64,000 nt of DNA, taken from Myxococcales bacterium. GTDB lineage: Bacteria > Myxococcota_A > Polyangia > Haliangiales > Haliangiaceae. The translations under genes were made by a program, and so were the position numbers. The stretch is taken from positions 62,001-126,000 of the forward strand of contig CANKMW010000002.1 of assembly GCA_947483555.1 (NCBI GenBank), read 5' to 3'. The notes below the pieces were generated by a model. That model worked only from the letters and a program-made list of their open reading frames with translations. It had not been told where the DNA came from and did not search any database. Positions within the stretch are counted from its first letter, which is position 1; every line of letters begins with the position of its first letter. This document shows, piece by piece, positions 18,441-26,577 of the stretch.

Positions 18441-18821
18441 CTAGCGCCGCGCCACGACCTTGGCCGCCACCTTGGCCGGCGCCGCGACCGGGAACGTCCA
18501 GTCGACGACCTTCCAGGCTCCATCGCGCTTCTCGAGCAAGAACGTCTGCTGCGCCTTGGCGCGCCGCTTGCCGGCGGCGGTATCCATCTCGATCGTGATC
18601 GCTGCGCGCACCGGGCCGCCGACCTCGGCGGCCGTGATCTTCGCGGCGCCGAAGCTGACCCGCTGGCTCATCTCGCCGAGGAACGCCTGCAGCGCCCAGT
18701 GGACGCGCTCGGCCTCGGTGATGACATATCCGCCACAGGCATGGGCGGTGTGATGGGCGACGGCGGCGCCGCCGGTGGTGAGCGCGGCGACGAGCGCGAT
18801 GGTGCGGGCGAGAGTCTTCAT
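18441..18821 (-). CDS. Small secreted protein, SnoaL/DUF4440-like
   Basis: A 126-residue protein with a clear signal peptide (MKTLARTIALVAALTTGGAA, cleaved near AVA-HH). The mature part, about 100 residues, follows the cone-barrel style of small nuclear-transport-factor-2-like domains: an N-terminal helical part ('ERVHWALQAFLGEMSQRV') and four strands ending 'TFLLEKRDGAWKVVDWTF', a very common ending in that superfamily. No catalytic residues are evident. GGAG lies twelve bases before the ATG. It is 74 bases downstream of the acyltransferase on the same strand and may share its transcript. The assignment to a family is by pattern only. Confidence 0.75.
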   Translation of the reverse strand: MKTLARTIALVAALTTGGAAVAHHTAHACGGYVITEAERVHWALQAFLGEMSQRVSFGAAKITAAEVGGPVRAAITIEMDTAAGKRRAKAQQTFLLEKRDGAWKVVDWTFPVAAPAKVAAKVVARR

Positions 18822-18895
18822 GTCGGATCTCCGGGTTGGTTCGATCCCAGAACGCGGCCCGGCGCCGACCGGCGCACCGAAATCGACCACGTTCT

Positions 18896-20800
18896 CTACA
18901 CCGGTGGGGCGGCGGTCCCCGTGGCGGTCCCGGTGGCGGCCACGACCGCCGCGAAGTGATCGGCGAGCGCCTCGACCTCGGCGCGGCTGACCGCCGACGC
19001 CTTGTAGTTGAAGTTGAAGCAGATCTGGTCGCGGTAGTGGATCACGGTCAGCACGATGCCGGCGCGCGGGATCACCGGCGTGGTGATGAAGACCGCGTCG
19101 ACCGCCCAGCCCGCGCCGCCCAGCTCCGGAAAGTCGAGGGCGATCAGGTTGGAGAAATCCAGCGACCTCGACGGCCGCTTCGACTCGAACACCACCTTGT
19201 GCAGGACGTCGAGTGGCAGGACCCGGACGAAGAAGCGCTCGATCAGGAAGCGCTTGATCGGCGCCTGGCGGCGCCGCTGGGCGTCGACCTGGGCCTGGAC
19301 CGAGCGCGCCAAGGCGGCCAGGTCGCGCTCGGCGCCTAGATCGGCGGTCACCTCGAGCAAGGCCAGGTGGTTGGCGAACGACACGAAGCCCGGATCTCGG
19401 GGCCGGGTCTCCATCATCACCGACGCGCTGGTGCGCCCCAGCGGGAGCCGGAGCGCGCGGTGCCAGCGCTGGTTGGCGGCGAACAGCGCGCCGGTGAGCA
19501 GCGAGTTGAGGCTGACGCCGAGCTGCTTGCCGGCTGCCTTCCAGCCCGCCAGCTCGGCGGCGGCGACCAGCCGGTGGACGGTGCCGTTGCCACCGGTGTA
19601 GTCGTTGCTGCGGTTCTGGTGGAGCGGACGCAGCGGACGCAGCGCTCGCACCAACCCGGTGCCCAGCAGGCGACCGAGGCCGGCGACCGTGTACGCGAGC
19701 CGACGCGGCGTCGACAGGCCGAGCGCCTCGAGCTCGTCGCGCCGACCGATCGGCGCCAGCGCCGCCGGCGACGGGCGGCGGCCGGCTCGCGCGGCGTCCA
19801 GATACGCCGCGAGGTCGGCCAGCAGGGCGATGAACGCACGGCCGTCGGCGATCGCGTGGTGCTGGCGGACCAGCAGGTGACAGCTGGCGTCGGTGGTGAC
19901 CGCGAGCGTGACCGACGCCGGCGGGTCGGTGTACGGGTCGAGATAGCGATCGCGGTGCTCGCGCAGCAGCGCTTCGAGCGCGCCGGGCGGCTGGTGGCGC
20001 AGATCGCGGTACGCGAACAGCGTGTCGGCCGAGATCGCGGGATCGTGGACGTACCGGAAGTGGGTCGCGTACGGCGGGACGCCATCGAGGGCGCGCACGC
20101 GGGTGGCGAGCGACGGATAGCGCACCAGCAGATCGGCGAGCGCGATCCGCACCTGCGATGGATCGAGCGTGCCGCGCACGACGAGGTGCCAGGTCGGCGT
20201 CGCCGAACAGCCGCGCGCCCGATCGGTCGCCGCCAGCCCGCCCTTGTCGAGGAACTGGCACGGGTAGCTCGGCCCGGCCGCGGCGGCGGGGTCGCGGAGC
20301 CAGCGCGGATCACTCGACGCATCGGGCTCGGGCGCGATGCCGAGCAGCGCCGCCCCGACCGACGCCACCACACCGATGCCGGCCGACATGACCGCCTTGA
20401 GCCAGACGTAGTCATCGCGGTCCATCTGCTCGATGCCCGCCGCCGACCAGTACCCGACCGCTGGCGCGGCCAGCAGCGTCGCGATCACGACCGCCCCGCC
20501 GAGCGCGAACCACACCGGCCGGCGCGCCGGCGCGCCGAGCCAGCGTGCCGGCCGGCCCCAGCCGCGCACCCGTCCCGACCGTGCCTCGCGCCGGCCGTCC
20601 GGGATCACCAGCAGCAGCGTGAAGAAGCCGATCAGGAACGCGCCAACCACCGCGTCGACGGCCATGCCCGGGCTCCCCCACAAGGGCAGCGACGGTCCGG
20701 CCGGAAGCAGCGCCTGCCCCGCCATCCAGTTGAGCGCGAAGTTGATCAGCGCGGCGGGGACGACCGCCTTGACGAGCAGGTAGCGGACCACCGCCGGCAC
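18896..20800 (-). CDS. Membrane WS/DGAT-like (condensation-type) acyltransferase
   Basis: About 634 residues from GTG 20800; a start at 20842 would add 14 charged residues and bring it within 53 bases of the divergent gene, so I prefer 20800. Four membrane segments occupy the first ~160 residues ('ALINFALNWMAG', 'VGAFLIGFFTLLLVI', 'ALGGAVVIATLLAA', 'AGIGVVASVGAAL'). The rest is a two-lobed condensation-type fold with the catalytic His-His-x3-Asp-Gly motif HHAIADG near residue 310 and the C-lobe 'GVSLNSLLTGALFAA' and 'SFANHLALLEV'. These enzymes join an activated acyl group to an alcohol (wax esters, triacylglycerol) or build surface lipids. The N-terminal membrane domain is uncommon for the family. 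The substrate cannot be read from sequence. Confidence 0.8.
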   Translation of the reverse strand: MPAVVRYLLVKAVVPAALINFALNWMAGQALLPAGPSLPLWGSPGMAVDAVVGAFLIGFFTLLLVIPDGRREARSGRVRGWGRPARWLGAPARRPVWFALGGAVVIATLLAAPAVGYWSAAGIEQMDRDDYVWLKAVMSAGIGVVASVGAALLGIAPEPDASSDPRWLRDPAAAAGPSYPCQFLDKGGLAATDRARGCSATPTWHLVVRGTLDPSQVRIALADLLVRYPSLATRVRALDGVPPYATHFRYVHDPAISADTLFAYRDLRHQPPGALEALLREHRDRYLDPYTDPPASVTLAVTTDASCHLLVRQHHAIADGRAFIALLADLAAYLDAARAGRRPSPAALAPIGRRDELEALGLSTPRRLAYTVAGLGRLLGTGLVRALRPLRPLHQNRSNDYTGGNGTVHRLVAAAELAGWKAAGKQLGVSLNSLLTGALFAANQRWHRALRLPLGRTSASVMMETRPRDPGFVSFANHLALLEVTADLGAERDLAALARSVQAQVDAQRRRQAPIKRFLIERFFVRVLPLDVLHKVVFESKRPSRSLDFSNLIALDFPELGGAGWAVDAVFITTPVIPRAGIVLTVIHYRDQICFNFNYKASAVSRAEVEALADHFAAVVAATGTATGTAAPPV

Positions 20801-20895
20801 TCTACCCTCGGCGCGGCCGCGGTCGGGCACCGGTGGCCCCAACCGGCGCCGGATTGGACGGTAGAGTAGGTGCGGCCACCACTCCAGGAGCGCCC

Positions 20896-21948
20896 GTGAT
20901 CGTCCGCCAGCTCTTCGATCAGACCTCGAGCACGTACACCTACCTCGTCGCCGACCGGCCGACCGGGGCGGCGGTGCTGATCGACTCGGTGTTCGAGCAG
21001 CACGCCCGGGACGCCGCGCTGATCCGCGAACTCGGACTGCGGCTCCTCTACACGCTGGACACCCACTGCCACGCCGATCACGTCACCGGCGGCTGGCGGA
21101 TGAAGGTGGCACTGGGCAGCCGGATCGGCCTGGCGCCCGCGTACCAGGCGCGCAACATCGACCTCCCGCTGCAGCACGGCGACGTGATCCACGTCGGCGC
21201 CGGTTCGCTCGAGGTCCGCGCCACCCCTGGCCACACCGACGGCTGCGTCTCGCTGGTGAACAGCGACCACCAGCTGGTGTTCACCGGCGACGCGCTGCTG
21301 GTGCGCGGCGCTGGTCGCACCGACTTCCAGCACGGCGACCCGCACCAGCTGTTCCGATCGATCCGCGACCAGCTGTTCACGTTGCCCGACGACTGCGTGG
21401 TCTACCCCGGCCACGACTACCAGGGCCGGACCTCGAGCACGATCGGCGAGGAGCGCCGGCACAACCCGCGGATCGGCGGCGCCGCACGCGAGGAGGACTT
21501 CGTCGGTTACATGGCGAACCTGGCGCTGCCGCACCCCAAGCAGATGGCGATCGCGGTGCCGGCCAACCTGCGCGGTGGTCGGCCCGAGGACGGCGACGTC
21601 CCGGCCACCCCGGACTGGGGTCCGGTGGTGATGACCTACGCTGGCCTGCCCGAGATCGGCGTCGACTGGGTCGCCGGTCACCGCGCCGAGGTCCACGTGC
21701 TGGACGTGCGAAGCGCGGCCGAGTTCGATGGTGACCTCGGCCATCTCGCCGGGGCGCAGCTGCTGCCGCTCGCCGAGCTGCGGGCGCGGGTGTCCGAGGT
21801 GCCCACCGACAAGCCGGTGGTGGTGGTGTGCCAGACCGGGCGCCGCTCGGCGCTCGGCACCCAGATCTTGATCGGCGCCACGCTCGGGCGGGTCGCCAAC
21901 CTCGCCGGTGGCATGGTCGCCTGGCGCGACGCCGGCCTGGCGAGCTAG
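20896..21948 (+). CDS. Persulfide dioxygenase-rhodanese fusion
   Basis: A 350-residue two-domain sulfur enzyme. Residues 1-230 are an ETHE1-type metallo-beta-lactamase fold with THCHADH (His57, His59, Asp61, His62), GHTDGC, FTGDALL and 'YPGHDYQGRTSST', all diagnostic of persulfide dioxygenase, which oxidises glutathione persulfide to sulfite using one non-haem iron. Residues ~245-350 are a rhodanese domain with the active Cys312 in CQTGRRS, which can move sulfur between sulfite or thiosulfate and thiols. This matches known fusions such as the Burkholderia PRF and S. aureus CstB classes. The GTG start has AGGAG six bases upstream. It ends tail to tail with the kinase gene, both stops lying in one CTAG. 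Confidence 0.92.
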   Translation: MIVRQLFDQTSSTYTYLVADRPTGAAVLIDSVFEQHARDAALIRELGLRLLYTLDTHCHADHVTGGWRMKVALGSRIGLAPAYQARNIDLPLQHGDVIHVGAGSLEVRATPGHTDGCVSLVNSDHQLVFTGDALLVRGAGRTDFQHGDPHQLFRSIRDQLFTLPDDCVVYPGHDYQGRTSSTIGEERRHNPRIGGAAREEDFVGYMANLALPHPKQMAIAVPANLRGGRPEDGDVPATPDWGPVVMTYAGLPEIGVDWVAGHRAEVHVLDVRSAAEFDGDLGHLAGAQLLPLAELRARVSEVPTDKPVVVVCQTGRRSALGTQILIGATLGRVANLAGGMVAWRDAGLAS

Positions 21949-24900
21949 GAGCCGGGCGCCGACCGCCCGGTGGGCGCGAACAGATCGGCCATGCGCTCCG
22001 GCGCGACCACGCCGCGGGCCGACATCCACTGATCGGCCTCGTCGACGATCGGCGGTCCCTGGTCGCCGATCACCAGCTCGCCATGGCGGCGCCGGGCGGC
22101 CGCCGCGTAGAGCCCGAGATCGCAGGCCGCGAGCTCGTCCGCCGCGCTGCGGTAGAGCGCCTGCGCGGCGACCCGATCTCCGCGCACCCGCGCCACCCCG
22201 GCGGCGATCAGGCGGGCCAGCGCCTTCGCCCCCGGCCGCTCCTCGCCGGCCAGCTGCCGGGCGATCTTGGCCGCCGTGCGCGACAGCGCGCCGGCGTCGT
22301 CGGGCTGCGCCGCCGCCGCGGCCAGCGCGATCCGGGCCCTGAGGTCGAGCGCCTCGATTCGCACCGCGGTCACCCGCATCAACAGGCTGCGGTTCAGATC
22401 GCCCCAGCCGGCCACCACCCCTTGCCACGCCGCCGCGCCTTGCCCCTCGTAGAGCTCGATCTGACGGCGCGCCAGCCAGTGCCAGTAGTGCTGGAGGTGG
22501 AAGCTGAGTTGCGACCACCCGGCGATGCCCGCATCAGCGGCGTCGCGGGCGCCGCCGGGATCGCCGCGAACCAGCCAGGCCAGGTTGGGCAGGCCGGTGC
22601 TCATGGAGGTCTCGGCGAAGCGGTCATCCCGAGCCCGCGCGTCTCGCAAGAAGTTGGGCACCCGGTCGGCGAGCACGCCGACCTCGCCCCGGTAGTAGAG
22701 CGACCACGCGGCGTACAGCGCGCTGAAGTCCAGCTCCCAGGCCACCCCGGTGCACTGCTCGCGCAGCACGTTCGTGGCGCGCTCGGCGAGATCGAAGGCG
22801 TCGCGAAATTCGCCCAGCTGGTAGCTGGCCATGCCGGCGGCACACAGCGTGAAGCCGATCGTGGCCGGCGTTCCCGAGCGCTCCGACATCTCGCCGGCGA
22901 GCTTGACCAGCTGGTTTGCCGACCGGCGATCACGCGCGCTGCCACCGGTCGCGCGCGAGATCGCTTCCACCGACAGCGCGCGGGCCACCCGCACCGGATC
23001 GCCGATGCGCAGGGCCAGCAACATGTGACGACACTGGAAGTCGAACGCGCGCAGCGAGTCGACCATGCCCAGCGCCGTGGTCACCGCCGCGAACGTATCG
23101 AGCCGCTGCAGCTGCTCGGCGGCGATCTGGGTCGGGTCGCGGGGCCGGAAGCCGACGCCGCGCAGCCGGATCCGCATCCGCCGCAGCACGATCGAGGCCA
23201 CGGTTCGGCGCGGCGTGGTGGCCAGGCGCATGCCCAGCGCTGCGAGCAGGACGCGCACGGCATCGAGCCCCTCGTCGATGTAGCCGCTGCGGAGGAACTG
23301 CGCGGCGGCGCGGCCCCGGTAGTCCACGGCCTCGGCCGCATAGGCGTGCTCGGCGGCGGCCAGGAAGGCGCGGGCCGCGTCGCCACCCCGGCCGGCGTTG
23401 ACGAGGGCCACGGCCAAGGCCGCCCGCAACTGGGACAGCTCGCGACCCTCGGGTGGGTCGAGCTCCAGTCCGAGCTGGTAGAGCCGAACCGCACGATCGA
23501 AGGCGAGCGCCGTGACCGCCTGCTCGGCGGCCGCGATGGCGTGGACCGCCGCCCGCCCGGCCTCGCCCGCGGCACCGAGGTGCAGCGCCGCGGCTTCGTG
23601 GTCGGGCTGATCGCTGCCCTCCAGCGCCGCGGCCAGCCGCAGATGCCAGGCGAGCAGCGACGCCGGCGCCAGCTGCGCGACCACGATCTCGCGCAGTCGG
23701 TCGTGGTACGGCTCGACCAGGTCGGCGGCGTGGAGCCCGCTCGAGCGGACCAGGCGGCGCGAGCGCAGGAGCTGGAGCGCGTCGAGGAGGTCGCCGGTGC
23801 CGACCACGCGGCGGAGCACGTCCTGCGTGATCGGTCGGCCGGCGACACTGACCGCCTCGAGGCAGTGCTGCGCGGCGGCCGGGAGCTCGCCGACGGCGTT
23901 GCGCACCATCTCGTCGAGCGGAGCGGTCGCCTCGCGGTGGCCGCGCCGACTGTAGAACCCGAGCGCGGTGAGGAGGAACGGGTTGCCCCCGGCATCGCGC
24001 ACGATCGCGTCGCCGACCCCATCGGTCGCCGCGTCGGCAGGCATCCCGCGCAAGAGCCGCGCCGCCTCCTCGCTCGACAGCGGACCGAGATCGAGCTCGA
24101 GGTGCGGCCGCTCCAGCGCGCGAAAGTTGCGGAGGAACGGGCTGGTCTCGAGGGTCTCGCTGCGGCACGCGATCACCAGCAGCATCGCCGGGGCATCGGG
24201 GGGCCGCACCAGCTCGTCGAGGAGCGCCGCGCTATCGGTATCGCCCCACTGGGCGTCGTCGATCGCGATCACCAGCGGGCGCGCCTCGGCCAGGCGGCGC
24301 AGCAGCTCCTTGAGCGCCTCGAACGCGCGGATCCGGACCTCGAAGGGGTCGAGCGGCTCGAGGGCCAGGAAGCGCGGCCGGGCCACCGCCTCGACCCGGC
24401 GCAGCACCGGGAAGAGCTGGGTCAGCGATCTGATCCGCCGTGGCAGCAGCGCCTCGACGTGCTCCGGCGGCAACCGCTTGAGCTCGTGGCTCAACGCATC
24501 GATGACCGCGTCGACGCCCTTGTACGGCGTCGACTCTTGCTCGTAGCAACGTCCTTGCAGCACGCAGGCGCCGTCGCGCGCGGCGTCGCCGAGCAGCTGA
24601 CCGAGCAGGGCGCTCTTGCCGATCCCCGATTCGCCGCGGACCCACGCCACCACCACGCCACCACGGCTCTCGACCAGGGCCTGGTGCAAGCGTGCCTGCT
24701 CGGCCTCGCGGCCCACGAACGCCAGGCTGCCCAGCGACATCGCCGCCGCGGGCGGCGTCAGGCCGAGGCGGGAGAGCACGTCGGCGCCGCTGGGTCGCGC
24801 CGCGGGGTCGGGCCACAGCAAGTCGAGGCACAGCTTCTCGAGATCGACGGGGACGCCGGGAACCATCGCGCCGGGTGGCACCGGATAGGGTCGCGCCCGG

Positions 24901-25643
24901 GAACGCAGGAGCTGCCGCGGGTCGAAGGGCTTCTGGCCGGTCAGCGCTTCGTACAGGACGACTCCGACGGCATACCAATCGCTGGCCGTCGTGAGCGGGT
25001 GGCCCTCGAGCTGCTCGGGTGACATGTAGGCCGGCGTGCCCGAGATCCGGTCATCGGTCCTGGTCTCGTGGACGGCTTGAGCCACCGGCGTCGCGAGGCC
25101 GAAGTCGCAGAGGACGACTCGTCCGCTCGGCGTGACCAGGATATTGGACGGCTTGATGTCGCGGTGCAGCGTGCCGGCGGCGTGCAAGGCGGCGAGCGCC
25201 CCGGCCAGCTGGCGCAGCACGCCCCGCAGGCGCTGATCGTCGAGATCGCCGACCAACCTGGTGGGCGCACGGACCGAGGTCCGCGTCGGCGCCTCCGGAT
25301 CCGACGGGCTGGCGGCGTGATCTTCGTCGCGAGCCCCGGCGACCGCGGGACGGAGATAGTCGAGGAAGCCGACGTTGTCGACCAGCTCCATCGTGAAATA
25401 CCAGGTGTCGGCTTCCGAGAACAGCTCGTACAGCTTCACGAGGTTCGGATGCTGCACGTCGGCGAGGGCGCGGAACTCGCTCTTGAAGCGGTACAGGGCC
25501 GTGCCGTCGAGCTCGCGCAGGGTCTTGAGCGCCAGCGACACGTTGCGCTCGCGATCGAAGACTTCGTACACGATCCCCATCCCGCCCGACCCGATCTTGC
25601 GGACGTGCTCGAACCGATCTGCCGGCAGCTCCTGCCCAGACAT
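21945..25643 (-). CDS. Ser/Thr kinase-AAA ATPase-TPR signalling protein
   Basis: A 1232-residue soluble protein. Residues 8-290 are a Hanks kinase: GSGGMG, Lys40 (LALK), HRDIKPSN (~160), DFG (180-182), GTPAYMSPEQ; an Asp/Glu/Ser-rich insert lies at ~103-130. Residues ~305-560 are an AAA_16-type ATPase: FVGREAE, Walker A GESGIGKS (337-344), Walker B 'LVIAIDDAQWGD' and the sensor 'LLVIACRSE'. The remaining ~650 residues are TPR-like helices. The order kinase, ATPase, TPR is that of the PknK/MalT-like regulators common in myxobacteria, though no DNA-binding domain is seen, so output probably goes through phosphorylation or binding. It is a single gene, convergent with the persulfide dioxygenase. 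Confidence 0.92.
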   Translation of the reverse strand: MSGQELPADRFEHVRKIGSGGMGIVYEVFDRERNVSLALKTLRELDGTALYRFKSEFRALADVQHPNLVKLYELFSEADTWYFTMELVDNVGFLDYLRPAVAGARDEDHAASPSDPEAPTRTSVRAPTRLVGDLDDQRLRGVLRQLAGALAALHAAGTLHRDIKPSNILVTPSGRVVLCDFGLATPVAQAVHETRTDDRISGTPAYMSPEQLEGHPLTTASDWYAVGVVLYEALTGQKPFDPRQLLRSRARPYPVPPGAMVPGVPVDLEKLCLDLLWPDPAARPSGADVLSRLGLTPPAAAMSLGSLAFVGREAEQARLHQALVESRGGVVVAWVRGESGIGKSALLGQLLGDAARDGACVLQGRCYEQESTPYKGVDAVIDALSHELKRLPPEHVEALLPRRIRSLTQLFPVLRRVEAVARPRFLALEPLDPFEVRIRAFEALKELLRRLAEARPLVIAIDDAQWGDTDSAALLDELVRPPDAPAMLLVIACRSETLETSPFLRNFRALERPHLELDLGPLSSEEAARLLRGMPADAATDGVGDAIVRDAGGNPFLLTALGFYSRRGHREATAPLDEMVRNAVGELPAAAQHCLEAVSVAGRPITQDVLRRVVGTGDLLDALQLLRSRRLVRSSGLHAADLVEPYHDRLREIVVAQLAPASLLAWHLRLAAALEGSDQPDHEAAALHLGAAGEAGRAAVHAIAAAEQAVTALAFDRAVRLYQLGLELDPPEGRELSQLRAALAVALVNAGRGGDAARAFLAAAEHAYAAEAVDYRGRAAAQFLRSGYIDEGLDAVRVLLAALGMRLATTPRRTVASIVLRRMRIRLRGVGFRPRDPTQIAAEQLQRLDTFAAVTTALGMVDSLRAFDFQCRHMLLALRIGDPVRVARALSVEAISRATGGSARDRRSANQLVKLAGEMSERSGTPATIGFTLCAAGMASYQLGEFRDAFDLAERATNVLREQCTGVAWELDFSALYAAWSLYYRGEVGVLADRVPNFLRDARARDDRFAETSMSTGLPNLAWLVRGDPGGARDAADAGIAGWSQLSFHLQHYWHWLARRQIELYEGQGAAAWQGVVAGWGDLNRSLLMRVTAVRIEALDLRARIALAAAAAQPDDAGALSRTAAKIARQLAGEERPGAKALARLIAAGVARVRGDRVAAQALYRSAADELAACDLGLYAAAARRRHGELVIGDQGPPIVDEADQWMSARGVVAPERMADLFAPTGRSAPGS

Positions 25644-25689
25644 GCGCGTGCCCTCCCGGTCACAACTCTAACCCGCAATCAGGGTGTGC

Positions 25690-26577
25690 TCAGCGGGCGA
25701 CGTACTTCTTGGCGTCGCCGGGATCGATCGTGAAGCTGCGGCCCTCGATCAGCTCGCCGACGGCGATCCGCAAGTTGGGGACCACCATGGGGCCGCGGCG
25801 CTGGGGACGGCCGAAGCGGCGGCCGAGGGCCTTGTAGGCGTCGCCGGTGCCGGACCGGAAGCCACTGATGGCGCCCGAGCCGGCGAAGGTGAGCGCGCGT
25901 TCCGCGCCCAGCGCCTGCACGTCGGCCGCGGCCTTGGGCGAGGCGATCAGGAGTGGCCAGCTCACGCTGGGTAGCGAGACCACGCGGTTGGTGCCGGCCG
26001 GCAGCGTCAGCCCCGACGGCACCACGGCGGCGTCGGCCTTGCCGAGGCCCAGCGCCGCGACCGCGCTGAGGACGTCGGGCGAGACGTCGACCGTGAAGAA
26101 GTCGGGGGCCAGCTCGCCGCCGAGCAAGGCCTCGGTCACGAACGCCACCTCGCGGCCACCGACCGGCGGCGTCAACACGGTCTTGCCCTTGAGCGCCAGC
26201 ACGCTGTCGACGCTGCCGCGCGCGACCAGATCCCACACCGCGCGCGTCTCGCCGCCGCGCACCGCGACCGCCAGCACCGCGTACGAGCCACCGCTCGCGG
26301 CCAGGTACGTGGCATCGACGACGGCGAGGTCGATCTCGCCCTTGCGGAGCGCCGACGCGAAGTCGCCGGCCTTGCCGTAGACGCGGCCGACGGCATCGTC
26401 GCCGCCGATGTGCTTGGCCAGCTTGGTCGCGAACTCGAGGCGGGCCCCGGTGCCATCGAACGGCGTCGCCGGCGTGAACACCCCGACCCGTAACGGCGCG
26501 GCGGCGGCGCTCGACGCGGTCGCGCCCAGCACGGCGACCAGCGCGCAGAGCAGGATCGAGATCAGCGGCCGCCTCAT
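25690..26577 (-). CDS. Periplasmic substrate-binding protein, phosphonate/phosphate-binding-like
   Basis: A 295-residue exported protein. ATG 26577 starts a signal peptide (MRRPLISILLCALVAVL... cleaved near AAA-APL) and overlaps the upstream TGA (ATGA). The mature part opens with 'LRVGVFTPATPFDGTGARL' and includes 'EIDLAVVDATYLAAS', the pattern of type II periplasmic binding proteins of the PhnD/TAXI sort, where the 'dlavv.a.y' strand begins the second lobe. No ABC permease or ATPase gene is nearby, so it may act as a sensor or as a partner of the TonB-dependent receptor, not as part of a standard importer. It is the last gene of a coupled minus-strand operon. Confidence 0.75.
   Translation of the reverse strand: MRRPLISILLCALVAVLGATASSAAAAPLRVGVFTPATPFDGTGARLEFATKLAKHIGGDDAVGRVYGKAGDFASALRKGEIDLAVVDATYLAASGGSYAVLAVAVRGGETRAVWDLVARGSVDSVLALKGKTVLTPPVGGREVAFVTEALLGGELAPDFFTVDVSPDVLSAVAALGLGKADAAVVPSGLTLPAGTNRVVSLPSVSWPLLIASPKAAADVQALGAERALTFAGSGAISGFRSGTGDAYKALGRRFGRPQRRGPMVVPNLRIAVGELIEGRSFTIDPGDAKKYVAR

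Noticed and set aside
21828..25022. 1064-codon open frame on the plus strand
   Set aside because: Antisense to the kinase-AAA protein, whose Walker and kinase motifs are intact.
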